A program made the position numbers and the translations under genes. This document shows positions 1 through 7,492 of a stretch of DNA of 64,000 bases, one piece after another. Location of the stretch: contig SUZD01000005.1 in assembly GCA_015060105.1 (NCBI GenBank), positions 62,001 to 126,000 of the forward strand, in the 5' to 3' direction. Origin of the DNA: Rikenellaceae bacterium (GTDB taxonomy: Bacteria > Bacteroidota > Bacteroidia > Bacteroidales > Rikenellaceae). Each line of letters starts with the position of its first letter. Position 1 is the first letter of the stretch. The notes under the pieces are model-generated. The model had not been told where the DNA came from. It made no database searches and saw only the letters and a program-made list of their open reading frames with translations.

Positions 1-894
1 GTCGTCTGCCGAGCAGGTCAATTCGGCGGTGAAAGTATTGACAACACTGCCCTTCACCGTGCGCACAAAATTGACATAAGCGATGTTCTCATCGACCACC
101 AGCGAGAAGACATCGGCGTCCTCCATACGACTGCTCACGATGACCGATTTTGCGGAGTATCCGTCGAGCAAATCCAACTTGCGACGCAACGCTTCGGCCT
201 CTTCGAAACGAAGTTCCGAAGCAGCGGCCAACATATTGCTGTTGAGGTAGTCACGCACGACTTTGAGGTTGCCTCGCAGCACCTGACGCACCATATCTAT
301 TGAGGCTTGATACTCCTCCTCGGATTGCGCCCCGACGCAGGGTGCTTTGCAGGCTCCGATATGGTATTTCAGACAGGGGCGCATACGACCTCGGGCAATG
401 GCTTCGGGCGAGAGGTTTTCTTTGCAGGTGCGGAGCGGAAAAAGTGCGTGTAACAATTCGAGCAATTCGCGCTGCATTGCAACCGAAGCATAGGGGCCGT
501 AGTATATCGCCCCGCCCCGTTCGAGTTTGCGGGTCGATTCAACCCTCGGAAACGGCTCGTTTCGCACCACAATCCAAGGGTATGTTTTGTCGTCTTTGAG
601 CAGAATGTTGTAGCGCGGTTGCAACGACTTGATAAGCGAGTTTTCGAGCAACAGAGCGTCGGCCTCGGTTTCGACCACAATGTGGCGAATATCGCAGATG
701 CGGCTTACGAGCAGTCGCGTCTTGGCACTATGATTTCGAGAGTCGAGGAAGTATGAACTGACCCTTCGGCGCAGGCTTTTAGCCTTGCCGACATAGATAA
801 TTCGCTCGTCGGCGTCGATGAACTGATATACGCCGGGCGAGAGTGGAAGTTCGGCCACTTTCTGTTTGAGTTCCTCTATTGACGGTCGCTTCAT
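1..894 (-). CDS. uvrC: UvrABC excinuclease subunit C, 5' part (runs off the left edge)
   Basis: UvrC makes the dual incisions in nucleotide excision repair after UvrA/UvrB locate the lesion. The 298 codons in the window start at ATG 894 (MKRPSIEEL). Residues about 15-95 form the GIY-YIG nuclease domain (GVYQF, then IIYVGKAKSLRRRV), followed by a Cys-containing segment (CLKYHIGACKAPCVG) typical of UvrC and, near residues 195-235, a UVR-type helical motif (LRFEEAEALRRKLDLL) that contacts UvrB. The family is about 600 aa, so roughly half is present; the RNase H-like nuclease and HhH regions lie outside. The frame is open to base 1. It is divergent from pheS, with its own -7 box 27 bp upstream. 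Confidence 0.96.
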   Translation of the reverse strand, partial: MKRPSIEELKQKVAELPLSPGVYQFIDADERIIYVGKAKSLRRRVSSYFLDSRNHSAKTRLLVSRICDIRHIVVETEADALLLENSLIKSLQPRYNILLKDDKTYPWIVVRNEPFPRVESTRKLERGGAIYYGPYASVAMQRELLELLHALFPLRTCKENLSPEAIARGRMRPCLKYHIGACKAPCVGAQSEEEYQASIDMVRQVLRGNLKVVRDYLNSNMLAAASELRFEEAEALRRKLDLLDGYSAKSVIVSSRMEDADVFSLVVDENIAYVNFVRTVKGSVVNTFTAELTCSADD

Positions 895-920
895 AGTGTG
901 AAAAAGTCGTTGTCGTGATG

Positions 921-928
921 CAAAAATA
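921..928 (-). promoter_or_regulatory. Predicted uvrC promoter -7 box
   Basis: Minus-strand TATTTTTG fits the Bacteroidota -7 consensus TAnnTTTG and lies 27 bp upstream of the uvrC ATG. No clear -33 TTG is seen at the usual distance. Confidence 0.5.
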
Positions 929-960
929 TAATTTTTGTCGGGATTTTTCGATAAAGTTCG

Positions 961-968
961 TAACTTTG
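961..968 (+). promoter_or_regulatory. Predicted pheS promoter -7 box
   Basis: TAACTTTG matches TAnnTTTG. A TTTG at 934-937 could be the -33 element but is slightly far (23 nt). The resulting leader would contain a small perfect hairpin, GTGTGC-AAA-GCACAC, at 984-998. Confidence 0.5.
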
Positions 969-1033
969 TGGGTTGATGGGGTAGTGTGCAAAGCACACAC
1001 CGCAGTTGTTACCGAATTAAAACATAGTTTTTT

Positions 1034-2056
1034 ATGATACAGAAAATAGAGAATCTTATCCAACAGGTAAACGCCTTCTCGGCAACCTCTGCTGCCGAAA
1101 TCGAGGAGTTCCGTATTCGCATTTTGGGCAAAAAGGGCGAACTTAACGCCTTGCTCGAAGAGTTCAAAACCGTTCCTGCCGAGCAAAAACGAACTCTCGG
1201 ACAGAAAATCAACGAACTCAAAACCCTTGCAACAAACCGTATCAACGAGCTTAAAGCGGGCGCAGTGGCAACACCTAACCGCACTGCGGCTATTGACGAT
1301 ATGACTCGTCCGGCAACCGATGGCTCGCTTGGTGGTCGTCACCCTATTTCGCTTGTCAAAAACCAGATTTGCGAAATCTTCGGCCGCCTCGGTTACACCG
1401 TAGCCGATGGACCCGAAATCGAGGACGATTGGCACGTTTTCTCGGCGCTCAACTTCCCGCCCGAGCACCCCGCACGCGATATGCAGGACACATTCTTCAT
1501 CGAGAAGAATCCCGATATCCTGTTGCGTACCCACACCAGCTCGATTCAAACCCGTGTTATGGAGCACGGCGAGCCCCCTATTCGTGTAATCTGCCCGGGC
1601 CGTGTGTTCCGTAACGAGGCTATCTCGTATCGTGCACACTGCATCTTCCACCAAGTCGAGGGCTTGTACATCGACGAGAATGTGTCGTTTGCCGACCTCA
1701 AACAGTCGATTTTGTACTTCGCCAAAGAGATGTTCGGCGAGAATAGCGTTATCCGTCTTCGCCCCTCGTACTTCCCGTTCACCGAGCCTTCGGGCGAGGT
1801 TGATGTATCGTGCAACTTGTGCGGTGGCAAAGGTTGTGCCGTATGTAAGGGTACAGGTTGGCTCGAAATTATGGGTTGCGGAATGGTCGATCCCAATGTC
1901 TTGGAGGCGTGCGGTATCGATAGCAAACGTTATAGCGGTTTCGCATTTGGTATGGGTGTTGAGCGTATCGCCATGTTGAAATATGGCGTCAAAGACTTGC
2001 GTCTGTACTTCGAGAACGACGTTCGCTTCTTGCACCAATTCGACAAAGCACTCTAA
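1034..2056 (+). CDS. pheS: Phenylalanyl-tRNA synthetase alpha subunit
   Basis: Catalytic subunit of the alpha2-beta2 enzyme that charges tRNA-Phe. The 340-aa length is normal. An N-terminal coiled coil (about 1-85) binds tRNA; the class II aminoacylation core follows, with motif 2 around 190-208 (GRVFRNEAISYR, FHQVEGL) and motif 3 at 305-312 (FGMGVERI). A Cys cluster at 260, 263, 268 and 271 (CxxCxGxGCxxC) sits before motif 3, as in many bacterial PheS proteins. The beta subunit gene pheT is not next to it, so the two subunits are unlinked here. It is the first gene of a plus-strand run ending at mnmG. Confidence 0.97.
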   Translation: MIQKIENLIQQVNAFSATSAAEIEEFRIRILGKKGELNALLEEFKTVPAEQKRTLGQKINELKTLATNRINELKAGAVATPNRTAAIDDMTRPATDGSLGGRHPISLVKNQICEIFGRLGYTVADGPEIEDDWHVFSALNFPPEHPARDMQDTFFIEKNPDILLRTHTSSIQTRVMEHGEPPIRVICPGRVFRNEAISYRAHCIFHQVEGLYIDENVSFADLKQSILYFAKEMFGENSVIRLRPSYFPFTEPSGEVDVSCNLCGGKGCAVCKGTGWLEIMGCGMVDPNVLEACGIDSKRYSGFAFGMGVERIAMLKYGVKDLRLYFENDVRFLHQFDKAL

Positions 2057-2108
2057 TCCCGCCACACAAAGGGGAGGGGAGTGGTAACTCCTTTTCGGAC
2101 AGCCCGTT

Positions 2109-3827
2109 ATGAATCGACGAAACATACTCGCCGTTGTTGTTTGTTGTATCCTGCTCTCGTTTGTAGCGCAGGCTCAACGACCTGTGTCGCTGCCCGAAAG
2201 ACCGCCCATTCCCGACTCGCTGCGTGCGACCCACCTCTATATTGACGGCCTGAAAGCGTTGCATAGCGACTCGTTGGGTCGTGAGAGGGGAGAGCGGTTG
2301 TTCCGCGAGGTGATTGCGATTGACTCGATGCACGCGCCATCGCTCTATCAACTCGCAGACCTTGTCGTCAAACGAAATCCGTCGGAGGCCGAGGTGTTTG
2401 CCGAGCGTGCCTATTCAATGGACTCGACCGATATCTGGTATGCCTACATGTATGGCAATGCGTTAATAGCCAATAATAAGCCCGAAAAGGCGTTGCCGTT
2501 GTACGAAAAGGTGCGCGACCAGGAGCCGTCGAACGCCTCGATATACCATATGATTGGCGCAATATACTACCATATGAATATGCCCTATTCGGCCATTCAA
2601 GTGTTGGATTCGGCTGAGTTGCGTGCGGGTTTGTATAGTGAGTTGCACCTCCAAAAGTGCGCTCTGTTGATGGAGACGCGACAATTTGACCGCGCCCGAC
2701 AAGAGGTTGTGCGTTATTGCAATCATGCCCCCTATGACATCGAGGCGAAGTTGATGTTGGCCTCGATGTATGAGTTCCTCGAACAGGACTCTTTGCAGCT
2801 CAAAACACTCAAAGAGGTGTTGGCAATAGACCCTGCAAATGCTGACGCGCTGACCGCCTCGTATAAGATTTATCGTGATGCGGGCAACATTCAGGCTTTT
2901 CTGGCTACGGCTATCGAGGCTGTTCGCAACCCGCAAATCAGCCTTGACACTAAATTGCAGATTGTGCAGAGCGTTGTCGCCGAGGGGAAACTATGCACGT
3001 TGTACTTTCCGCAGGTATCCGAGATGACCAACTCGATGATAGCGCAATATCCCGACAACTATCGTGTCAATGAGCAACATACCGTATTTTTGACCAATGC
3101 GGGAATGATGAAGGAGGGTTATGCCAAGATGAAGGAGTACTATGTGCATCACCCACAGAATAACGATGCTTTGGACTTTGTTTTGGCCTTCTCGCTTTCA
3201 ATGCACGAGCCAATCGACTCGATACGCTATTACACACAACTAAACATTGATGCACTGCCCGGCAAGGTGGAGCCCGTTATCAATCAGGCTCAATACTTAT
3301 CGTTCCTCAATGCCGATTACAAGGAGTGTGTAAAACTCTACAAACGGGCGTTCAAGATGACCGAGAACGACACCCTTCGGAGCGAAATTCAGGGCTATAT
3401 TGCCGACCTTTATAGCGAGGAGAAAGAGATAAAACAGGCGTATAAACACTACGAAAAGAGTTTGCAATACAACCCCGATAACGCCTTGGTGCTCAACAAC
3501 TACTCCTATTTGATGCAACTTAATGGCGGCGATTTGGAGCGAGCCGAGGAGATGGCTCTGCGTGCAATGACGCTTGCGCCAACCAACCACTACTACATCG
3601 ACACCTATGCTTGGGCGCTCTTCCTGCGTGGCAAGAACGAAGAGGCTCTCAAATATATTAAATTGGCGGTAAGCCATAACAGCGGCGATAATACTGTTGT
3701 GTGGGTGCATTACGGCGACATTCTGTATGCTATGGGCGAGAAGTTTATGGCCCGCATATATTGGCGCCGAGCACTCGACAAAGGCCACGACCCCGACGAA
3801 ATAGCCCAAAAACTCAAACAGCCCTAA
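2109..3827 (+). CDS. Exported tetratricopeptide-repeat protein
   Basis: A 572-aa protein with an N-terminal signal peptide (hydrophobic LAVVVCCILLSFV, then AQAQ, a likely signal peptidase I site). The rest is helical TPR arrays, clearest at about 440-570, where consecutive segments show the W/LxxxGxxY-AxxxY-P pattern (for example HYEKSLQYNPDNALVLNNYSY). TPR proteins are protein-interaction scaffolds; such periplasmic or outer-membrane-associated forms are common in Bacteroidales, but the partner is unknown. It starts 52 bp after pheS and ends 6 bp before the EnvC-like gene, so a shared transcript and an envelope role are plausible inferences. Confidence 0.85.
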   Translation: MNRRNILAVVVCCILLSFVAQAQRPVSLPERPPIPDSLRATHLYIDGLKALHSDSLGRERGERLFREVIAIDSMHAPSLYQLADLVVKRNPSEAEVFAERAYSMDSTDIWYAYMYGNALIANNKPEKALPLYEKVRDQEPSNASIYHMIGAIYYHMNMPYSAIQVLDSAELRAGLYSELHLQKCALLMETRQFDRARQEVVRYCNHAPYDIEAKLMLASMYEFLEQDSLQLKTLKEVLAIDPANADALTASYKIYRDAGNIQAFLATAIEAVRNPQISLDTKLQIVQSVVAEGKLCTLYFPQVSEMTNSMIAQYPDNYRVNEQHTVFLTNAGMMKEGYAKMKEYYVHHPQNNDALDFVLAFSLSMHEPIDSIRYYTQLNIDALPGKVEPVINQAQYLSFLNADYKECVKLYKRAFKMTENDTLRSEIQGYIADLYSEEKEIKQAYKHYEKSLQYNPDNALVLNNYSYLMQLNGGDLERAEEMALRAMTLAPTNHYYIDTYAWALFLRGKNEEALKYIKLAVSHNSGDNTVVWVHYGDILYAMGEKFMARIYWRRALDKGHDPDEIAQKLKQP

Positions 3828-3833
3828 ACCACC

Positions 3834-5024
3834 ATGATTCGCAAAATTCTCATACTGCTGACCATCGTTATTCTCGGCTGGAACACCGCCGCAGGACAGG
3901 ATATTGACGCCCTACGCAAAGGCATTGAGCGCGACCGCAAGGAGTTGCAAAGACTCGAAAACCTGCTCAAAACCAACGTGGCAAGCAAGAAATCGTCGGA
4001 ACGAGAGTTGAAACTCATCAGGCAAACCATCTCGGGTCGTCGCAAGATAATTAAAAATCTCGACTCGCAAATCAACGCCTTGGTGGTGAGCATCGAGCGC
4101 AAGCAGAAGCAGTTGGGCGATGGCGAAAAGCGTTTGGCAAAACTGCGCGAGGAGTATGCGGGATATATCTACGAGGGCTATAAGAGTTCGTTGCGTGGCG
4201 ACGCACTATCGTTTATGCTCGCCTCGGAGGACTTCAATGACGCCAACCGACGTTTGGCCTATATGCGTCACGCTACCGCGGCACGACGTCAAACGGCAGC
4301 CGAAATAGACTCGATTTCGGGCGTTTTGACGGCCCAAATCGAGGAGATGAACCTCCGCAAGCAAGAGCTTGCAAAAACGCGTGATTCGCGCCAAAATGAG
4401 CTGAAAAAGCTAAATACCAACGAGGCCGACTACAAGAAGAAGGTTAATCAGCTAACCAAGAACGAAAAAAACCTCAAAGCACAAGCCTCCTCGGCGCGAC
4501 GCAAAATCGAACAAGCGCAACGCAAAATCAACGACCTTATCGTTGCCGAGAACAAGAAGAAAACCAAACGAACACAAGCACAAATTGATGCCGATGTGGT
4601 GTTGAGCGGTCAGTTCGGTCAGAATAAGGGGAAAATGCCCTATCCCGTTCGTGGCGGTGTGGTTATCGACCGCTTCGGACAGCAACGTCACCATCTGTAC
4701 AACAACCTCACCATAAACAACAACGGTATCAACATTGCAGGCAAGGCCGGCGACCCCGTAAAGTGTGTTTTCGATGGCGAGGTGAGGACTATTTTCTCGC
4801 TCACAAGCCTCGGACAAAATACCGCTATTCTGGTCAAGCACGGCGACTATTTCAGCGTCTATCAGAACGTGGTTAATGTTTCGGTTAAGGTGGGCGATAA
4901 GGTGTCAATCAACCAAACTATCGGAACACTGCCCGTTACAAACAACGAAGACGACCACTTCCTGCACTTCGAAATATGGCAGAATAACCAGCCGTTAAAC
5001 CCCGAATATTGGCTCAATAGATAA
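3834..5024 (+). CDS. EnvC-like murein hydrolase activator (coiled coil plus degenerate LytM domain)
   Basis: A 396-aa exported protein: signal peptide 1-22 (ILILLTIVILGWNTAAG), long coiled coil about 24-250 rich in K/E/R, then an M23/LytM domain about 265-392. The zinc-binding residues of active M23 peptidases are altered: the HxxxD position reads NNGIN (N296, N300), the first His of HxH is F376 (only H378 remains), and the Y-x-H position is YQN (N345). This is the pattern of E. coli EnvC, which activates cell-wall amidases instead of cutting peptidoglycan itself. Role inferred: control of septal cell-wall hydrolysis. It is separated from ybeY by 4 bp. Confidence 0.88.
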   Translation: MIRKILILLTIVILGWNTAAGQDIDALRKGIERDRKELQRLENLLKTNVASKKSSERELKLIRQTISGRRKIIKNLDSQINALVVSIERKQKQLGDGEKRLAKLREEYAGYIYEGYKSSLRGDALSFMLASEDFNDANRRLAYMRHATAARRQTAAEIDSISGVLTAQIEEMNLRKQELAKTRDSRQNELKKLNTNEADYKKKVNQLTKNEKNLKAQASSARRKIEQAQRKINDLIVAENKKKTKRTQAQIDADVVLSGQFGQNKGKMPYPVRGGVVIDRFGQQRHHLYNNLTINNNGINIAGKAGDPVKCVFDGEVRTIFSLTSLGQNTAILVKHGDYFSVYQNVVNVSVKVGDKVSINQTIGTLPVTNNEDDHFLHFEIWQNNQPLNPEYWLNR

Positions 5025-5028
5025 GATT

Positions 5029-5457
5029 ATGGTCAATTACTACACCGAACAGAGCGACTTCAAACTACCGCAAAAGATGAGGACCCGACGATGGCTCAAA
5101 GCCGTTGCCGAGGCCGAAGGTTTCCGTTTGGGAGCATTGAACTATATATTCTGCGGCTCGATGCACCATCGACAGATGAATGTGCAGTTTGTCGGACACG
5201 ACTACTTCACCGACATCATCACTTTCGACTACACCGACTACGAAAAACGGGTGGTCAGTGGCGATGTGTTTATCGACCCCGATACCGTTGCCGACAACGC
5301 ACGACAACTCGGAACAGACCCCTCCGAGGAGATTTTCAGAGTGGTCGTTCACGGTGTGCTGCACCTGTGCGGACACGGCGACAAAACTCCCGACGAAGAG
5401 GCGCAAATGCACGCCCTCGAAGACCGATACCTCGCTCTGCGCAAAACCATAGAGTAG
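5029..5457 (+). CDS. ybeY: Endoribonuclease YbeY (rRNA maturation factor)
   Basis: Metal-dependent single-strand endoribonuclease involved in 16S rRNA 3' maturation and ribosome quality control. The 142-aa length fits the family. The metal motif H-x3-H-x5-H is seen as H108, H112 and then D118 (HGVLHLCGHGDK): the third His is Asp, as I recall for other Bacteroidales YbeY proteins. Upstream, the conserved D-I-I-T-F-D segment (TDIITFDY) is intact. It sits 4 bp after the EnvC-like gene and 38 bp before mnmG. Confidence 0.93.
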   Translation: MVNYYTEQSDFKLPQKMRTRRWLKAVAEAEGFRLGALNYIFCGSMHHRQMNVQFVGHDYFTDIITFDYTDYEKRVVSGDVFIDPDTVADNARQLGTDPSEEIFRVVVHGVLHLCGHGDKTPDEEAQMHALEDRYLALRKTIE

Positions 5458-5495
5458 GGGATTAAGTATTTGATAATCAAGAATAAACGCAATAT

Positions 5496-7376
5496 ATGAG
5501 AACGCAGTACGATGTAATTGTAGTAGGTGGCGGACACGCCGGTTGCGAGGCTGCGGCTGCGGCTGCGAACCTCGGCTCGGCAACCCTGCTTATTACGATG
5601 GATATGACCAAGTTTGCCTCGATGTCGTGCAACCCCGCTGTGGGAGGTGTGGCAAAGGGACAAATCGTGCGCGAAATTGATGCCCTCGGAGGACAGATGG
5701 GCGTCATTACCGACCAAGCAACTATCCAATTCCGTATGCTCAACCTCTCGAAAGGAGCCGCTATGTGGAGTCCGCGAGCACAATGCGACAAAGCGCAATT
5801 CTCGGCGCTGTGGCGACAGACTTTGGAGAATACGCGTAACCTCTATTTGTGGCAGGACAGCGTTGTCGATTTGTTGTTTGACGAGGCTGATAATGAGCGA
5901 ATTGCAGGTGTCCGTACCGCTTTTGGAGTCGAGTTTAAGGCGGGTGCTGTTATTCTTACCAACGGCACTTTTCTCGGTGGTTTGATGCACGTTGGACGCT
6001 CCTCGGCCGAGGGTGGTCGCGCTGGCGATGCTGCATCTCACGGAGTCAGCGAGTCGTTGCGCCAACGCGGTTTTGAGGTGGGTCGTATGAAGACAGGAAC
6101 CCCCGTCAGAATAGATGCAAGAACGGTAAACTTCGAGGCGTTGGAGCCCCAATATGGCGACGAAAAGCCGGCCAAATTCTCATTTCTGCCAACCACATCG
6201 CCCGTCGAAAAACAGTTGCCCTGCTTCTTGGTTTATACCTCGCGTGAGGTGCACGATACGCTCCGCACGGGCTTCCAAGATTCACCTCTTTTCAACGGCA
6301 CAATTCAGGGCGTAGGCCCCCGCTATTGCCCGAGTATCGAGGATAAACTACGCACCTTTGCGGGCAAAGATTCGCACCAGCTTTTCCTCGAACCCGAGGG
6401 CCGCGACACCAACGAATACTACCTGAATGGCTTCTCGTCGTCGCTCCCGTGGCAGGTGCAAGTTGCTGCTCTTCAACAAATTTCGGGTATGGAGGATGTG
6501 CACGTCTATCGCCCTGGGTACGCCATCGAGTACGACTATTTCCCGCCGACACAACTGCATCACTCGCTCGAAACCAAGCTCGTCAAGGGACTCTATTTTG
6601 CGGGTCAAATCAACGGAACGACGGGTTACGAAGAGGCGGCTGCACAAGGTCTGATGGCGGGTATCAACGCCCATCGCGCACTCAATGGAGCCGAGCCTCT
6701 CGTGCTTCACCGCGACCAAGCCTATATAGGTGTCCTTATCGACGACCTTGTAACCAAAGGAGTCGATGAGCCGTATCGTATGTTTACAAGTCGCGCCGAG
6801 TATCGAATCTTGCTTCGACAAGACAATGCCGATGCGCGTTTGACTCCAATCGGTATCGAAATAGGTCTTGTTACGCCCCAAAGAGCCGAATTTTTCGAGC
6901 AAAAAAAATCGGCCGTAGAATCGCTTAAAAAATTCATTCACGAACAGAGTGTCGCTCCAAGCGAAATTTCGGAGTATTTAAATTCGGTAAATTCTGCGCC
7001 GATAAACCAGTCGCGTAAGATTGATTTTGTACTTTCGCGTGGCGAAGTTACCCTTCGTGGGTTGATTGGTTGCATTGCTTCGCTCCGAAAATACATCGCC
7101 GAAAACAATATCTCTGACGAAGTTCTCGAAGAGGTAGAAATTCTCATTAAGTATCGTGGCTACATCGAGCGCGAAAAACTTATCGCCACCAAGCTGCATC
7201 GCCTCGAAAATATCCTCATTCCCGACGATTTCGACTTCAATTCGTTGCAATCTCTCACTATGGAGGCGCGCCAAAAGCTCACAAAGATACGTCCCAAGAC
7301 TATTGGCGAGGCATCGCGCATACCCGGAGTGTCGCCCGCAGACATCAATGTTTTGCTGGTTTTCTTCGGTCGATAG
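5496..7376 (+). CDS. mnmG: tRNA uridine-5-carboxymethylaminomethyl modification enzyme MnmG (GidA)
   Basis: FAD-dependent partner of MnmE that installs the (carboxymethyl)aminomethyl group on U34 of several tRNAs. 626 aa, full family length. The dinucleotide fold is at the N-terminus (VVVGGGHAGCEAA), followed by the MnmG signatures MSCNPAVGGVAKG, GRMKTGTPVRID (about 198-210) and GQINGTTGYEEAAAQG (about 370). The C-terminal helical domain ends IGEASRIPGVSPADINVLL. It is the last gene of the pheS-to-mnmG run; parS-like palindromes and a terminator follow directly. In many bacteria gidA is linked to the chromosome origin region and parAB. Confidence 0.98.
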   Translation: MRTQYDVIVVGGGHAGCEAAAAAANLGSATLLITMDMTKFASMSCNPAVGGVAKGQIVREIDALGGQMGVITDQATIQFRMLNLSKGAAMWSPRAQCDKAQFSALWRQTLENTRNLYLWQDSVVDLLFDEADNERIAGVRTAFGVEFKAGAVILTNGTFLGGLMHVGRSSAEGGRAGDAASHGVSESLRQRGFEVGRMKTGTPVRIDARTVNFEALEPQYGDEKPAKFSFLPTTSPVEKQLPCFLVYTSREVHDTLRTGFQDSPLFNGTIQGVGPRYCPSIEDKLRTFAGKDSHQLFLEPEGRDTNEYYLNGFSSSLPWQVQVAALQQISGMEDVHVYRPGYAIEYDYFPPTQLHHSLETKLVKGLYFAGQINGTTGYEEAAAQGLMAGINAHRALNGAEPLVLHRDQAYIGVLIDDLVTKGVDEPYRMFTSRAEYRILLRQDNADARLTPIGIEIGLVTPQRAEFFEQKKSAVESLKKFIHEQSVAPSEISEYLNSVNSAPINQSRKIDFVLSRGEVTLRGLIGCIASLRKYIAENNISDEVLEEVEILIKYRGYIEREKLIATKLHRLENILIPDDFDFNSLQSLTMEARQKLTKIRPKTIGEASRIPGVSPADINVLLVFFGR

Positions 7377-7401
7377 AGGTTGTTTGGCCGCGCAATACGA
7401 T

Positions 7402-7417
7402 TGTTCCACGTAGAACA
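7402..7417. promoter_or_regulatory. parS-like site 1 (one mismatch to the palindrome)
   Basis: TGTTCCACGTAGAACA differs from the perfect palindrome 24 bp downstream at one base. Both match the known chromosomal parS pattern TGTTNCACGTGNAACA, this copy with one mismatch in the CACGTG core. It lies 25 bp after the mnmG stop. Confidence 0.7.
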
Positions 7418-7425
7418 ATCTGCAA

Positions 7426-7441
7426 TGTTCCACGTGGAACA
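7426..7441. promoter_or_regulatory. parS-like centromere site 2 (perfect 16-bp palindrome)
   Basis: TGTTCCACGTGGAACA is a perfect palindrome that matches the ParB-binding consensus TGTTNCACGTGNAACA. ParB loaded at parS helps segregate chromosome origins through ParA and SMC. Location next to mnmG/gidA agrees with the classic origin-proximal position. I did not notice another exact copy in the window by eye. No parA or parB gene is present here. Confidence 0.78.
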
Positions 7442-7445
7442 AAAC

Positions 7446-7474
7446 AAAAAGGAGCCCGATTGGACTCCTTTTTT
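7446..7474. terminator. Bidirectional terminator between mnmG and sppA
   Basis: AAAAAGGAG at 7446-7454 pairs with CTCCTTTTT at 7465-7473, giving a stem with a T-run on both strands. It can end mnmG (plus) and sppA (minus), which converge here. Confidence 0.85.
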
Positions 7475-7492
7475 GTGTACATAGAGGGCTTC

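Noticed and set aside
779-2125. Minus-strand frame opposite pheS, extending into uvrC
   Set aside because: It overlaps uvrC in another frame and pheS antisense; both real genes are unambiguous.
7402-7441. Reading the paired palindromes as the mnmG terminator
   Set aside because: No loop and no T-run; the real terminator with T-runs on both strands follows at 7446-7474.
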